The translations under genes and the position numbers were made by a program. Under the pieces are notes generated by a model. That model had not been told where the DNA came from. It did not search any database and worked only from the letters and a program-made list of their open reading frames with translations. From the NCBI RefSeq assembly GCF_003751445.1, contig NZ_RJUU01000001.1:4345001-4409000 (forward strand): a stretch of DNA of 64,000 nt, written 5' to 3'. Positions 7,403 to 16,786 of this stretch are shown piece by piece; position 1 is the first letter of the stretch; each line of letters opens with the position of its first letter. Origin of the DNA: Streptomyces sp. 840.1. Lineage in GTDB: Bacteria; Actinomycetota; Actinomycetes; Streptomycetales; Streptomycetaceae.

Positions 7403-9544
7403 ATGAGGCGCAATCTCGCGGCACGTATCGGTGTGTGGAGCGCACACCACCGAAAGACGGCCATTCTCGGCTGGCTGCTCTTCGTCGTGCTCGCCGCGGG
7501 CATCGGCGGTGCGTCGGGCATGGTCGAGATGACCAACGCGGAGAACGGTGCGGGCGACTCGGCACGGGCCGAGCAGATCCTCTCGGACGCCGGTCTCAGC
7601 CACCGGGCGGGCGAGATGGTCATGGTGTCGTCGGCCGAACCCGACGGCTGGCGGACCGCGGCGCGGGAGCTGGCCACCGCCCTCGGGAAGACCGGTGAGG
7701 TGACGGGCCTCCAGGCTCCGGTCGCCGCCGGGAACGGCAAGGACGCGCTGGTCACCTTCGAGATGAAGGGGGACGCCGCCACCGCGTCCGACCGGGTGCA
7801 GCCCGTCCTGGACGCCGTCGAGGAGGTCCAGAAGGGGCAGCCGGGCGTCACGGTCCACCAGTTCGGCGACGCCAGCGCCGGGAAGTGGCTCGGTGACCTG
7901 CTCTCCGACGACTTCAAGAAGGCCGAGTTCACCGCCGTACCGCTGGCCCTCGGCATCCTGCTGGTCGCCTTCGGCGCCGTCGTCGCGGCCCTGCTGCCCG
8001 TCGGCCTCGCCCTGACCGCCTGCCTGGCCGCCTTCGGTCTGCTGTCGCTCGCCAGCCACCAGCTGCACCTCTTCCAGACCACGTACTCCGTGATGTTCCT
8101 GATGGGCTTCGCCGTCGGCGTCGACTACTGCCTCTTCTACCTGCGGCGCGAGCGGGACGAGCGGGCGGCGGGGCGTGACGCCGAGACGGCGCTGCGGATC
8201 GCGGCGGCGACCAGCGGCCGGTCCGTCCTGGTCTCCGGGCTGACCGTCATGGTCGCCATGGCCGGCATGTTCCTGTCCGGACTGCTCCTCTTCAAGGGCT
8301 TCGCCGTCGCCACGATCATCGTGGTCTTCATCGCCATGATGGGCTCCGTGACGGTGCTGCCGGCCCTGCTGTCCTGGCTGGGTGACCGGATCGACGCCGG
8401 ACGCGTGCCGCTGCTCAACCGGCGCGGCAAGCGGGGCGCGAAGAAGCAGAGCGGCCGGTTCGCCGGAAAGCTGCTGCGGCCCGTGCTGGCCAGGCCGAAG
8501 TTCTTCGCCGCCCTCTCGGTCGTCGTACTGCTCGTGCTCGCCGCGCCCGCCCTCGGCATGAAGACCGAGGAGCTCGGTCTGGAGAAACAGTTCGGCTCCC
8601 AGTCCGAACTGGCCATCGCCTACCGCGACATCAGCGCGTCCTTCCCCGGCGGCCCCGCCCCGGCCCAGGTGGTCGTCGAGGCCGACGACATCGAGGCCCC
8701 CGCCGTACGCAAGGCGCTCGGCGACTTCGACAAGGTGACCGTCCACCGGGCGCAGAACGTCGCGGAGATCGAGATCCCGATGCCGCACGGGAAGGCCGAT
8801 CTGAGCGAACTGCGCGAGCACCGGCTGCCGGCCGCGTTCGACGGGACGGGCGCCCGCGCCTATGTGACGGGCGAGACGGCCGGGTCCGTGGACTTCACCG
8901 CCCAGCTGAAGAGCGGCATCGTGCCCGTCTTCCTCTTCATCGCCGCGGTGACCTTCCTGGTGATGCTGTTCTGCTTCCGCAGCTATGTCATCGCCGTGAC
9001 CGCGATCCTGCTCAACCTGCTCTCGGTGGCCGCCGCCTACGGAGTGATGGTCGCCGTCTTCCAGCACGGCTGGGGCGCCTCGCTGATCGGATCGGAGGGC
9101 GTGGGCGCCATCGAGTCCTGGATGCCGCTCTTCGTGCTGGTCGTCCTGTTCGGGCTCTCGATGGACTACCACGTCTTCGTGGTCTCCCGGATCCGTGAGG
9201 CCCACGGCCGAGGCCTGTCCACCCCGGCCGCGATCGACGAGGGCATCCGCCGGACGGCGGGCGCGGTGACCGGCGCGGCCGTGATCATGGTGGCGGTGTT
9301 CGCGGTCTTCGGGACGCTGTCCATGCAGGACATGCAGCAGATGGGCGTCGGCCTGGCCGTCGCGGTCCTGCTGGACGCGACGATCGTCCGGATGGTGCTG
9401 CTGCCCTCCGTGATGGCGCTGCTCGGTGAACGCAACTGGCGGACCCCGCGCGGACTGTCCCGGCTGCCCGCCCTGGACCACAGCGAGCCGGAGCCGGAGC
9501 ACGGCCCGGCGGTCGGCCCGGTGGCGACGGGACAGCGCGGCTGA
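7403..9544 (+). CDS. MMPL-family (RND-type) membrane transporter
   Basis: A 713-residue inner-membrane exporter of the MMPL/RND superfamily. It shows two repeats, each a transmembrane helix, an extracytoplasmic loop of about 150 residues and a bundle of five to six helices. The family signatures GFAVGVDYCLF and FGLSMDYHVFV lie in the two helical bundles and mark the proton-relay segments. Such proteins move lipids, lipid-linked metabolites or drugs. I use ATG at 7403, behind a GGGGG ribosome site; a TTG at 7358 would add 15 residues. The gene is divergent from the histidine kinase, separated by about 250 bp of promoter DNA, and ends in a strong terminator. Confidence 0.92.
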   Translation: MRRNLAARIGVWSAHHRKTAILGWLLFVVLAAGIGGASGMVEMTNAENGAGDSARAEQILSDAGLSHRAGEMVMVSSAEPDGWRTAARELATALGKTGEVTGLQAPVAAGNGKDALVTFEMKGDAATASDRVQPVLDAVEEVQKGQPGVTVHQFGDASAGKWLGDLLSDDFKKAEFTAVPLALGILLVAFGAVVAALLPVGLALTACLAAFGLLSLASHQLHLFQTTYSVMFLMGFAVGVDYCLFYLRRERDERAAGRDAETALRIAAATSGRSVLVSGLTVMVAMAGMFLSGLLLFKGFAVATIIVVFIAMMGSVTVLPALLSWLGDRIDAGRVPLLNRRGKRGAKKQSGRFAGKLLRPVLARPKFFAALSVVVLLVLAAPALGMKTEELGLEKQFGSQSELAIAYRDISASFPGGPAPAQVVVEADDIEAPAVRKALGDFDKVTVHRAQNVAEIEIPMPHGKADLSELREHRLPAAFDGTGARAYVTGETAGSVDFTAQLKSGIVPVFLFIAAVTFLVMLFCFRSYVIAVTAILLNLLSVAAAYGVMVAVFQHGWGASLIGSEGVGAIESWMPLFVLVVLFGLSMDYHVFVVSRIREAHGRGLSTPAAIDEGIRRTAGAVTGAAVIMVAVFAVFGTLSMQDMQQMGVGLAVAVLLDATIVRMVLLPSVMALLGERNWRTPRGLSRLPALDHSEPEPEHGPAVGPVATGQRG

Positions 9545-9566
9545 CCCCCGGCACATGCCGCGGCAC

Positions 9567-9612
9567 GCGGCGGGCCCCGGCTCCGGTACGTACCGGAGCC
9601 GGGGCCCGCCGC
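9567..9612. terminator. Perfect 23-bp palindromic terminator
   Basis: The sequence 9567-9589 is repeated exactly as its reverse complement at 9590-9612, with GTAC at the centre. It lies between the convergent MMPL and GH99-like genes and can stop transcription from either side. No poly-U tract follows, as is usual in Streptomyces. Confidence 0.85.
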
Positions 9613-9617
9613 GTCGT

Positions 9618-10877
9618 TCAGGGACGCACCGGGGTGGGGCGGTCGGCGGTCAGGGCCAGCTGCCCCTTGAGCATCCGCCCGCCGTCACCGGTCAGCCGCA
9701 GGTAGTAGTCCGCGGAACAGGAGGTTCCGTCCTCGTCGAGAGCGAGGATCCCGGACCCGGCGGGCACGTCGGCGGCCGTCTCCGCCGTCTTGGCGATCTG
9801 GTGCGCCTCGTTGTACTCGTCGAACATCGATATGTAGATGCCCTGGGCGCCCAGGCGGACCATGTTGTAGAACTGCCGCCACATGAAGTCGCCGTGCGCG
9901 CGCTGCCCGGCCTGGAGATCACCCGGCAGGACACACGGCTGGTAGTCGATGCCGTGCGCGGCGCAGTCCGCCAGGTCGGGGGTGTTGACGTTGGTGTAGA
10001 AGGAGTCCGACTCACCGGAGCTGCCGATCCGGCCCACCATCCAGGGCGAGAGCATGTCGAAGGCGTGGTAGACGTCCCGGAAGCCGGGACGGGAGTCCTC
10101 GTTCCCCGTCCGCCAGTGCGTGGGCACGCCTCCGATGACGTAACAGCCCTGCTGCTTGAACCAGTTGACGACGTCCAGGCACTCGGGCGCGTCGAAGGGC
10201 CGGGCGTCGTCGCTGAAGCCGAAGCCCCAGACACACACCACCGGCTTGCCGTTCTGGCGGGCGTAGGCGGCGGACGAGGTGTGCGCGGACATCTTCTGCG
10301 ACCAGTCCTGCTTGATCTCGGTCGCCATCGACGTCCAGTTGGTCACGTCGTACATGACGTAGAACTTGCGGCCGTTGCTCTCGGCGGCGCCGCGCACCTT
10401 CTGGGCCATGCCGTCACGGGTGGGGCCCTCGGAGCCGAAGGGGTTGAAGCGCTGCAGGGCGGCGGTGTCGATGCCGTTCTCCCGCATCCAGCGGAAGTGG
10501 GTGTCGACGGTCTGCTGGTCCCAGGAGGAGAACAGCGCCGCGGCCCCTCCGCCGTTCAGGTCGGGCATGGCCGTCGGGTACGTACGGTCGTAATCGCTCA
10601 CGTCGGGCCAGGACTTGGCACTGGACGCACCGGGGCGGGGGGCCTGCGACATGTCCGGGCTCCAGTGCCACCAGCCGTTGATCGGGGCGCCGTCGCCCGG
10701 CGCCGCGAACCAGCCCTGATAGCCGACGGTGACCTTGCCGACCACGTCTCCGGCGGGGCTCGCCGCGCCGGAGACCGAGGCGCTCGGTGCGTGGGCCCCG
10801 GCGGGCGTGGAGGACAGAGCGGTGGCCGTGACACCGGCCGTCGCCGCCAGCAGGAACGTGCGTCGCGATGTGGTCAT
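9618..10877 (-). CDS. Secreted GH99/GH71-like glycoside hydrolase
   Basis: A 419-residue exported protein. The N-terminus TSRRTFLLAATAGVTATAL is a twin-arginine signal, with cleavage after GAHA at about residue 29. The mature part matches the uncharacterised GH99/GH71-like proteins often labelled xylosidase/arabinosidase: VGYQGWFAAPGDGAPINGWW near the start, YVMYDVTNW mid-protein, and YISMFDEYNEAHQI late, whose acidic residues are candidates for catalysis. The substrate is unknown, probably a plant polysaccharide. It is the last gene of a leftward operon with a sugar ABC importer, suggesting that it releases the sugar the importer takes up. Confidence 0.8.
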   Translation of the reverse strand: MTTSRRTFLLAATAGVTATALSSTPAGAHAPSASVSGAASPAGDVVGKVTVGYQGWFAAPGDGAPINGWWHWSPDMSQAPRPGASSAKSWPDVSDYDRTYPTAMPDLNGGGAAALFSSWDQQTVDTHFRWMRENGIDTAALQRFNPFGSEGPTRDGMAQKVRGAAESNGRKFYVMYDVTNWTSMATEIKQDWSQKMSAHTSSAAYARQNGKPVVCVWGFGFSDDARPFDAPECLDVVNWFKQQGCYVIGGVPTHWRTGNEDSRPGFRDVYHAFDMLSPWMVGRIGSSGESDSFYTNVNTPDLADCAAHGIDYQPCVLPGDLQAGQRAHGDFMWRQFYNMVRLGAQGIYISMFDEYNEAHQIAKTAETAADVPAGSGILALDEDGTSCSADYYLRLTGDGGRMLKGQLALTADRPTPVRP

Positions 10878-10959
10878 GTGGGGGGCCTCTCATGGTGAGG
10901 ACGGGGAACGGGGGCGGTGCGTGATCCACGGACGGGTTCCGGAGTCGTGCGGTCCGCGA

Positions 10960-11892
10960 TCAGTCCGGGGGAGCGGCGGTGGCGCCGCTGGTCCGCCAGC
11001 CGTGGCGGGCGGTGAAGCCGAGCAGTGCGCGGGAGCGGCCGGTGGCGAACAGGGAGCCGTGTTCGGCGATGTCGTCCACGACCGTCGCGGTGGGGTGGTG
11101 GGCGGCCAGCAGCTCACGGGTCGGTACCCGGCAGGAGCTGTCGGGAGCGGCGATGTTGATGACGTGGTGGCCGGTGAGCGGGGCGGTGAGCGCGGCGCGT
11201 ACCGCCCCGGCGGCGTCCTGTGTGTGCACCCACCCCCACAGCTCGCGGCGGTTGGCGGCGGGATCGGCCGCCACCTCGGCCAGCCGGCCGGCCAGGCGTT
11301 CGCCCTCACCGATGAAGGGGAAGCGCAGCATGACGGTGGTGGTGTGCCATCGCCGGGTGGTGAAGGCGGCCGCGCTCTCGCTCATCACCTTCGACAGCCC
11401 GTAGGAGTCGACCGTCAGATCCGGGTGCTCCTCGTCGACCGGAACGTACTGGGGAGACTGGTCCCGGTCCGCCCAGGCCAGTCCGACGGCGGCGGCGCTG
11501 GAGGCGCCGACCACGCGGGCGACTCCCCGGCGGCCGGCTTCCTGGAAGACGGTGTAGGCGGTCATGACGTTGGAGCGCAGCGTCTCGTACTCGTCCACGA
11601 TGCCGGGTGCGGGGATCGCGGCGAGGTGGACCACGGCCGCCGGAGCCTCCCCGTCCTGCCCGGCCGCCGCGTCGAAGGCGGCGCGTACGACGGCCGGGTC
11701 GTTCAGGTCGCCGGTGACGAAGGCGGCGAGGCGGGCGGAGGCGTCCGGGCCGGCGGGGGCGGTCCGGTCGGCGCCGACGACCCGGTAGCCCGCGCGGGCC
11801 AGGTCCGCGGTCACCGCGGTGCCCAGGCCGCCGCAGGCGCCGGTGACCAGCACCGTGCCGGAGTGGCGGCGTGCGTTCTCGTGCGGGGTCAT
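10960..11892 (-). CDS. NAD-dependent epimerase/dehydratase (extended SDR)
   Basis: A 310-residue cytoplasmic oxidoreductase with the Rossmann motif TGACGGLGTA near residue 17 and the catalytic YxxxK in SYGLSKVMSE, preceded by the Ser of VGASSAAA. The overall pattern is that of sugar epimerases and is close to uronate dehydrogenases, which also carry YGLSK. The start overlaps the stop of the upstream permease (ATGA), so it is co-translated with the importer. Oxidation of an imported sugar or uronate before it reaches the mannonate-dehydratase-like enzyme is a reasonable guess. Confidence 0.82.
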   Translation of the reverse strand: MTPHENARRHSGTVLVTGACGGLGTAVTADLARAGYRVVGADRTAPAGPDASARLAAFVTGDLNDPAVVRAAFDAAAGQDGEAPAAVVHLAAIPAPGIVDEYETLRSNVMTAYTVFQEAGRRGVARVVGASSAAAVGLAWADRDQSPQYVPVDEEHPDLTVDSYGLSKVMSESAAAFTTRRWHTTTVMLRFPFIGEGERLAGRLAEVAADPAANRRELWGWVHTQDAAGAVRAALTAPLTGHHVINIAAPDSSCRVPTRELLAAHHPTATVVDDIAEHGSLFATGRSRALLGFTARHGWRTSGATAAPPD

Positions 11893-12770
11893 CCCTTGAC
11901 CGCTCCCATCAGACCGTTGACGAAGTAGCGCTGGGCGCAGAGGAACAGGATGATCACGGGGACCACCATGATCAGCGCGGCGGCCATCAGCGAGTTGTAC
12001 TGGACGACGCTCTCCGACTGCATCGCCTGGAGGGCGATCGGCAGGGTGTAGGTGTGCGGGTCGTTGAGCGAGATCCGGGTGAGCTGGTACTCGTTCCAGG
12101 TCGGGATCGCCGTGAGCAGCGCGATGGTGACCAGCGCCGGACGGGCCAGCGGAAGGTAGATACGGGCGAAGATGCGCAGCTCGCCCGCCCCGTCCATCCG
12201 GGCCGCCTCGCGCAGTTCGACGGGGACGGTGTTGAAGGCGTTGGTGAGCATCAGCACGGCCAGCGGGGCGCTGCCGTTGACGAAGGGGAGGATGAGTCCC
12301 CAGTGGGTGCCCAGGATGTCGAGCCGGCTCTCCAGCAGCACGATCGGCAGCAGGGTCACCACCCCCGGCACGAACAGCAGGGCCAGGAAGAGGCGGTAGA
12401 AGAGGCGCCGGCCGGGGAAGCGGAGAACCGCGAAGGCGTAGGAGGCCGCCGCGTACACGACGACCACCAGGACGGTGGTCAGCACCGTCACCTTCAGGCT
12501 GTTGGTGAAGTACTCGAAGAAGTCGAGCTTGTTCCACGTGTCGGACAGCGTCTGCAGGGTGGGGTGGTGCGGGATGAGATGGCCGCCGGAGACGACCTCG
12601 CTGTTGGTCTTGAAGGCGGCCGAGACCATCCACAGGAAGGGGTAGAGGCTGACCACGGCGTAGGCGGCCAGCGCCACCGTCACCGCGGTCCGGGCGCTGA
12701 TCCCGCCGAGCGACCGCGGGGTGCGGCGGGGCGGAAGCGCCCGGGGAGTGAGCTGGGCGGTCGTGGTCAT
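11889..12770 (-). CDS. Sugar ABC transporter permease (MalG-like)
   Basis: A 293-residue inner-membrane permease with six predicted helices after an N-terminal Arg/Pro-rich tail. The EAA loop that contacts the ATPase is ELREAARMDGAGELRIFARI, about 90 residues from the C-terminus, and the protein ends FVNGLMGAVKG as CUT1-family MalG proteins do. Its ATG overlaps the stop of the preceding permease gene. No ATPase is encoded in this operon; Streptomyces CUT1 importers usually share the distant MsiK ATPase. Confidence 0.93.
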   Translation of the reverse strand: MTTTAQLTPRALPPRRTPRSLGGISARTAVTVALAAYAVVSLYPFLWMVSAAFKTNSEVVSGGHLIPHHPTLQTLSDTWNKLDFFEYFTNSLKVTVLTTVLVVVVYAAASYAFAVLRFPGRRLFYRLFLALLFVPGVVTLLPIVLLESRLDILGTHWGLILPFVNGSAPLAVLMLTNAFNTVPVELREAARMDGAGELRIFARIYLPLARPALVTIALLTAIPTWNEYQLTRISLNDPHTYTLPIALQAMQSESVVQYNSLMAAALIMVVPVIILFLCAQRYFVNGLMGAVKG

Positions 12771-13780
12771 TGCGTCCTCCGCGTGGCGCGCTGGTTGAGG
12801 AACGCGACCACCAGGGCCGCGACGAACAGCAGCCAGCCCAGTGCGCTGGCCAGGCCCAGGGTGGGCGACAGCTCGGAGAGGAAGGCCAGCCGGTAGGTCT
12901 CCAGTCCGAGGACCGAGGTCGAGTCGCCCGGACCGCCGTTGGTCATGATCAGGAACATCTGGAAGCCCTGGAGCGCGTCGCGCAGGTTGAGCAGCGTGAT
13001 GACGAGGGTCATGGGGCGCATCAGCGGCCAGATGATGTGGAGCGCGGTGCGCACCCGGCCGGCGCCGTCGAGCTGGGCGGCCTCCAGGAGCGATCCGTCC
13101 AGCGACTGCAGGCCGGTGAGGTAGAGCAGCATCGAGACCGGAACGGCCGACCAGACCATCACCATGATCAGGGTGGGCAGCGCGGTGTCCGGATTGCCCA
13201 GCCAGCCCTGGGGCTGGGAGAGGGACCCCAGGCCGACCGACTGCAGCAGCAGGTTGATCGCGCCCTCGGGCTCCAGGATGTACTGCCAGGCGAAGTAGAC
13301 CGCGATGCCGGTGGTGACGTAGGGCAGGAAGTACACCGAGCGCAGGACGCCCTGGAAGCGCCGGATCGAGTTGAGCACCAGCGCCAGCGGGAAGCTGATC
13401 AGCACGGTGAGCACGGGGACGGCGATCATGACGTAGAGCGTGTTGAGCGCCGCGGTCCTGACGATCGGGGCGTAGGTGGGGCTGCCGCCGAGCAGGTCGG
13501 TGTAGTTGCGCAGTCCGCGCCAGTGCCACTGCGGCCAGAAGCCGTTCCACTGGGCGAAGCTCAGCGAGAAGCCGTACACGATGGTGTAGACGCCCATGAC
13601 GGCGAACAGGGCGAGCGCGGGGGCCATGAAGGTGTAGCCCCAGAGCGCTTCCCGTAGCCGGGCGGTACGGCGGGGCCTGCCCGCGGGCGATGTACGGCCC
13701 TTTCCGGTGGCGCGGGCCGTACCCGCGCTGCCGGGGCCGGGGGTGCCGGCGTCGGTGCCGGCGGTGAGATTGGCTGCCAT
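12767..13780 (-). CDS. Sugar ABC transporter permease (MalF-like)
   Basis: A 337-residue inner-membrane permease. A Gly/Thr/Arg-rich cytoplasmic tail of about 45 residues precedes six predicted helices. The EAA loop is SLLEAAQLDGAGRVRTALHI. It pairs with the overlapping downstream permease to form the membrane channel of a CUT1-type carbohydrate importer. The start is ATG at 13780, two bases after the stop of the binding-protein gene, indicating tight translational coupling. Confidence 0.93.
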   Translation of the reverse strand: MAANLTAGTDAGTPGPGSAGTARATGKGRTSPAGRPRRTARLREALWGYTFMAPALALFAVMGVYTIVYGFSLSFAQWNGFWPQWHWRGLRNYTDLLGGSPTYAPIVRTAALNTLYVMIAVPVLTVLISFPLALVLNSIRRFQGVLRSVYFLPYVTTGIAVYFAWQYILEPEGAINLLLQSVGLGSLSQPQGWLGNPDTALPTLIMVMVWSAVPVSMLLYLTGLQSLDGSLLEAAQLDGAGRVRTALHIIWPLMRPMTLVITLLNLRDALQGFQMFLIMTNGGPGDSTSVLGLETYRLAFLSELSPTLGLASALGWLLFVAALVVAFLNQRATRRTQ

Positions 13781-13782
13781 GG

Positions 13783-15156
13783 CTACTGCTCCGCCCAGTA
13801 AGACTTGATCATGGAGCTGATGTGATTGCCGGTCTGCCGCGCGCCCGTCGACTTCAGCGGGGTGTAGCCGGCCAGTACCGCGCCGACCTTGCCCGGGTCG
13901 TAGAGGCTGGGGCGGTAGGTGGTGTCGCCCGCGTTGTAGGCGTTCTCGCCGGTGCCGAACGAGTCGAGCATGGTGGTGAGCAGCGGGCCGACCGCCTTGC
14001 GGTCCGCGCCGGTGAGCAGGTTGGGCGGCACGTCGAGCGCCGCGCGGCCGAAGTCGGCGGCCACATCGGGCTGCGAGAGGAACCGCAGCCAGGCCATCGC
14101 CTCGTCCTTCCGCCGCGATGTGCGGGTCACCGAGAGCCCGGTCAGTGCGAAGGGGGACAGCTGCATGCCGGGGATGGCGGCCCTGGCCGGGGGCGGCACC
14201 GGGAACGTCATGATGTTGGCCGGGTCGGCGCCGTTGGCCGCCAGGAAGGCCAGGGTGAAGGTCCCGCCGACCAGGAACGCCGACTTGCCCTGGGCGAAGG
14301 AGAGGTCCGCGTCGTCGATGCTCTTGGCGGCGGTGCCCGGCATCCAGTACGGCGTGACCCTGCCGTACTCCGTCAGGACCCGCTGGCCGTCGGCCGAGGC
14401 GAAGCCCTTGGAGGGGTCGGAGCCGAAGAGGGCCTGGAAGCGTTCCTTGCCGAGCATCCCGAACGCCATGGGCTGCATGAGCCACTCCAGCGCGGTGGAC
14501 GGCTGCTGGACCCCGATGGTGATGCCGCCCCGCTTGGGGTCGGTCCGGTGGACCGCGGCGAGGGCGTCGATGAACTGTTCCCACGTGGCGGGCGGTTCGG
14601 TGACACCGGCCGAGGCGAGGCGGCGGCGGTCCGCGTAGACGATGCCGAAGGTGCCGACGGTGAGGGGGACGCTGAACCGCTGCCCCTCCTTCACCCCCAT
14701 CGTCTTGGACCCCTCGGTGAGGGAGTCCCGGTACTGGGCGGCGGTGACGGCGCCGTCCTTGCGCACCTGGGGCAGGTACTTGTCCAGCCAGCTCCTGCCG
14801 ACCGTGCCGGCGAGGTCCTCCAGGAGGCCGGCGCCCCCGAAGGACAGGTCGTCGCCGTTGGCGTGGACCTCGATCACATCGGGGAGATCGTTGGTGCGAG
14901 CGGCGGCCTGCACCTTGGTCAGGAAGGCGTCGTCGGGCGTGATGGCCTGGATCGCGACCTTGGTGCCGGTCTGCGCCGTGAACGCGGCGGCGGCCGCGTC
15001 GAGGGCCTTGACGTGTGACTGCTTGAAGGTCCACATCGTCAGACGATCACGTCCGGCGCCTGCGGACCGGCCGCAGCCTGCGGCCAGCAGGGCCATGGCC
15101 GGTGCGGCGGCGAGCAGACGGCGGCGTCCTTGCCGGAACGCGGGGCTGTGTTCCAT
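13783..15156 (-). CDS. Sugar-binding lipoprotein of ABC importer
   Basis: A 457-residue extracellular solute-binding protein of family 1. The signal peptide ends in the lipobox LLAAGC at about residue 28, so the mature protein should be lipid-anchored. The fold is supported by FTAQTGTKVAIQAITPDD near the N-terminus and by the usual extended length. It is the first gene of the leftward importer operon and is divergent from the enolase-superfamily gene. The dyad at 15308 lies in that shared intergenic region. The ligand cannot be told from sequence; the neighbouring glycosidases suggest a xylan- or uronate-related oligosaccharide. Confidence 0.9.
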   Translation of the reverse strand: MEHSPAFRQGRRRLLAAAPAMALLAAGCGRSAGAGRDRLTMWTFKQSHVKALDAAAAAFTAQTGTKVAIQAITPDDAFLTKVQAAARTNDLPDVIEVHANGDDLSFGGAGLLEDLAGTVGRSWLDKYLPQVRKDGAVTAAQYRDSLTEGSKTMGVKEGQRFSVPLTVGTFGIVYADRRRLASAGVTEPPATWEQFIDALAAVHRTDPKRGGITIGVQQPSTALEWLMQPMAFGMLGKERFQALFGSDPSKGFASADGQRVLTEYGRVTPYWMPGTAAKSIDDADLSFAQGKSAFLVGGTFTLAFLAANGADPANIMTFPVPPPARAAIPGMQLSPFALTGLSVTRTSRRKDEAMAWLRFLSQPDVAADFGRAALDVPPNLLTGADRKAVGPLLTTMLDSFGTGENAYNAGDTTYRPSLYDPGKVGAVLAGYTPLKSTGARQTGNHISSMIKSYWAEQ

Positions 15157-15307
15157 GCAAGCGGCCCCCTTTCCTCTGTGGCGTCCATGGCCTGATTCCG
15201 CACGGCGTCCCGGGCCCGCGGATACAGGTGTCTCGCCTGCTGGGTGATGAAGTGGGTGCTGAGGGCCGCGTGTTGAAGCGGGTACGGGCCGGAGCCAGCA
15301 CCGGTAT

Positions 15308-15322
15308 CTAAATCGACTTGAT
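15308..15322. promoter_or_regulatory. Candidate ROK-repressor operator, copy 1
   Basis: CTAAATCGACTTGAT contains the near-dyad ATCGA-C-TTGAT and lies between the divergent importer operon and the mannonate-dehydratase-like gene. The same 15-mer with two changes occurs at 19721 upstream of the beta-xylosidase gene. A ROK regulator is encoded between the two sites, making it the likely ligand-responsive binder. Confidence 0.55.
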
Positions 15323-15386
15323 GTACGGTGTCAACGGTCGTAACACTCGAGAAACCCTGCGCGTCTTCTCCCGTACGGAGCCCACC

Positions 15387-16703
15387 ATGACTGAACAGGA
15401 CATCGCGGACCCGGCCGCTCCCGGCACCGCCCGCGCCGCCGCACCCGTACTCGCCGCCGCCCCCTGGAGCGGGTCGGGCGACGGAACCCGCATCACAGCC
15501 GTCCGGACCTTCCTGTGCGCGCCCCAGGGCTGCCCGTACGTGATCGTGCGGGTGGAGACCAACCAGCCGGGCCTCTACGGCCTCGGCTGCGCCAGCGACC
15601 CCCAGCGCACGACGGCGATCCGGGCCGTCGTCGACGACTACCTCGGACCGCTCCTGGTCGGCCGGGACCCGGCCGACGTGGAGGACCTGCACCGGCTCCT
15701 GCTGAACAGCGGCTACTGGCGCGGCGGGTCCATCGGGCACAACGCGCTGGCCGGTGTGGACGTCGCCCTGTGGGACATCAAGGGCAAGTCGGCGGGCCTG
15801 CCGCTGTTCTCCCTGCTCGGCGGGCGCGTCCGGGAGTCGGCCGAGGCGTACACCCACGTCGACGGAGCCGACGCCGCGCAGATCGCCGAAGCCGTGCTGG
15901 CCGCCGCCGATGGCGGCTACCGGCATGTGCGCGTCCAGGTCGCCGTACCCGGCACCGACGCCTACGGCACCGCACCCCGGGACGCCGAGGAGGCCGAGCG
16001 CCGCACCCGCCGCGCCGGGAGCTGGGACTCCCTGGGCTACCTGCGCCACGTGCCGCCCGTCCTGCGCGAGGTGCGCGAACGGGTCGGCCCCGGCGTGGAG
16101 CTGCTGCACGACGTGCACGAGCGCCTCACGCCCTCGCAGGCGCGCGAACTGGTGCGCGCGGTGCAGGACGCGGACCTGTTCTTCCTGGAGGACGCGCTGG
16201 CGCCCGAGGACGCCGCGCACTTCGCGCAGCTCCGCGCGGCCGGTACGGTTCCGCTCGCGGTGGGGGAGCTCTACGCCGAGCCGCAGGCGTACCTGCCGCT
16301 CCTGGAGCAGCGGGTCATCGACTTCGCGCGCATCCGCATCCCCACCCTCGGCGGGCTCACGCCCACCCGGAAACTGGTGGCCGCCTGCGAGCTGTTCGGC
16401 GTGCGCACCGCCCCGCACGGGCCGGGGGACGTCAGCCCGGTCGGCATGGCCGCCAACCTCGCGCTGGACATCAGCTCACCGGCGTTCGGCGTGCAGGAGG
16501 CGGCCTCCTTCACCGAGGCGACCCGCGAGGTCTTCCCCGGGGCCCCCGTACCGCGCTCCGGCCGTCTCTTCCCCTCCGAGGCACCGGGTCTTGGCGTCGA
16601 CTTCGACGAGGCGGCCGCCCGGCGCCACCCCGCCCCCGCACCGCTCCAGCACGACCGGTGGGCCCTGCTCCGGGCGGCGGACGGCAGCGCGCACCGGCCC
16701 TGA
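15387..16703 (+). CDS. Enolase-superfamily sugar acid dehydratase (ManD/RspA-like)
   Basis: A 438-residue cytoplasmic enzyme of the mannonate dehydratase/RspA subgroup. These enzymes dehydrate aldonic acids such as D-mannonate or D-gluconate to 2-keto-3-deoxy acids. Metal ligands are visible in order: Asp (with the nearby His) in ELLHDVHERLTP, Glu in LFFLEDALAPED and Glu in PLAVGELYAEP. The catalytic His follows in APHGPGDVSPVGMAANLAL. The start is ATG at 15387, with CGGAG six bases upstream. It is divergent from the sugar importer behind a candidate ROK operator, so it probably acts on the imported sugar after oxidation. Many RspA-like members have weak or no ManD activity, so the substrate is open. 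Confidence 0.85.
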   Translation: MTEQDIADPAAPGTARAAAPVLAAAPWSGSGDGTRITAVRTFLCAPQGCPYVIVRVETNQPGLYGLGCASDPQRTTAIRAVVDDYLGPLLVGRDPADVEDLHRLLLNSGYWRGGSIGHNALAGVDVALWDIKGKSAGLPLFSLLGGRVRESAEAYTHVDGADAAQIAEAVLAAADGGYRHVRVQVAVPGTDAYGTAPRDAEEAERRTRRAGSWDSLGYLRHVPPVLREVRERVGPGVELLHDVHERLTPSQARELVRAVQDADLFFLEDALAPEDAAHFAQLRAAGTVPLAVGELYAEPQAYLPLLEQRVIDFARIRIPTLGGLTPTRKLVAACELFGVRTAPHGPGDVSPVGMAANLALDISSPAFGVQEAASFTEATREVFPGAPVPRSGRLFPSEAPGLGVDFDEAAARRHPAPAPLQHDRWALLRAADGSAHRP

Positions 16704-16727
16704 CGCGGGGCCCCGGCGACGGAAGAG

Positions 16728-16784
16728 GCGCGGCTGTGCGGGGGCGGGGAGGGGCATCTCCCTCCGGCCCCCGCACAGCCGCGC
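16728..16784. terminator. Hairpin terminator between convergent genes
   Basis: GCGCGGCTGTGCGGGGGC (16728-16745) pairs exactly with GCCCCCGCACAGCCGCGC (16767-16784) across a 21-base loop. It separates the convergent dehydratase and ROK genes. Confidence 0.85.
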
Positions 16785-16786
16785 TC

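Noticed and set aside
10960..12633. A single 557-codon minus-strand gene covering epimerase and part of the permease
   Set aside because: The epimerase starts at 11892 with an ATGA overlap; the upstream part of that frame is out of phase with the permease.
15318..15386. Upstream ATG for the dehydratase gene
   Set aside because: It would overlap the putative operator and lacks a ribosome site; ATG at 15387 has CGGAG.
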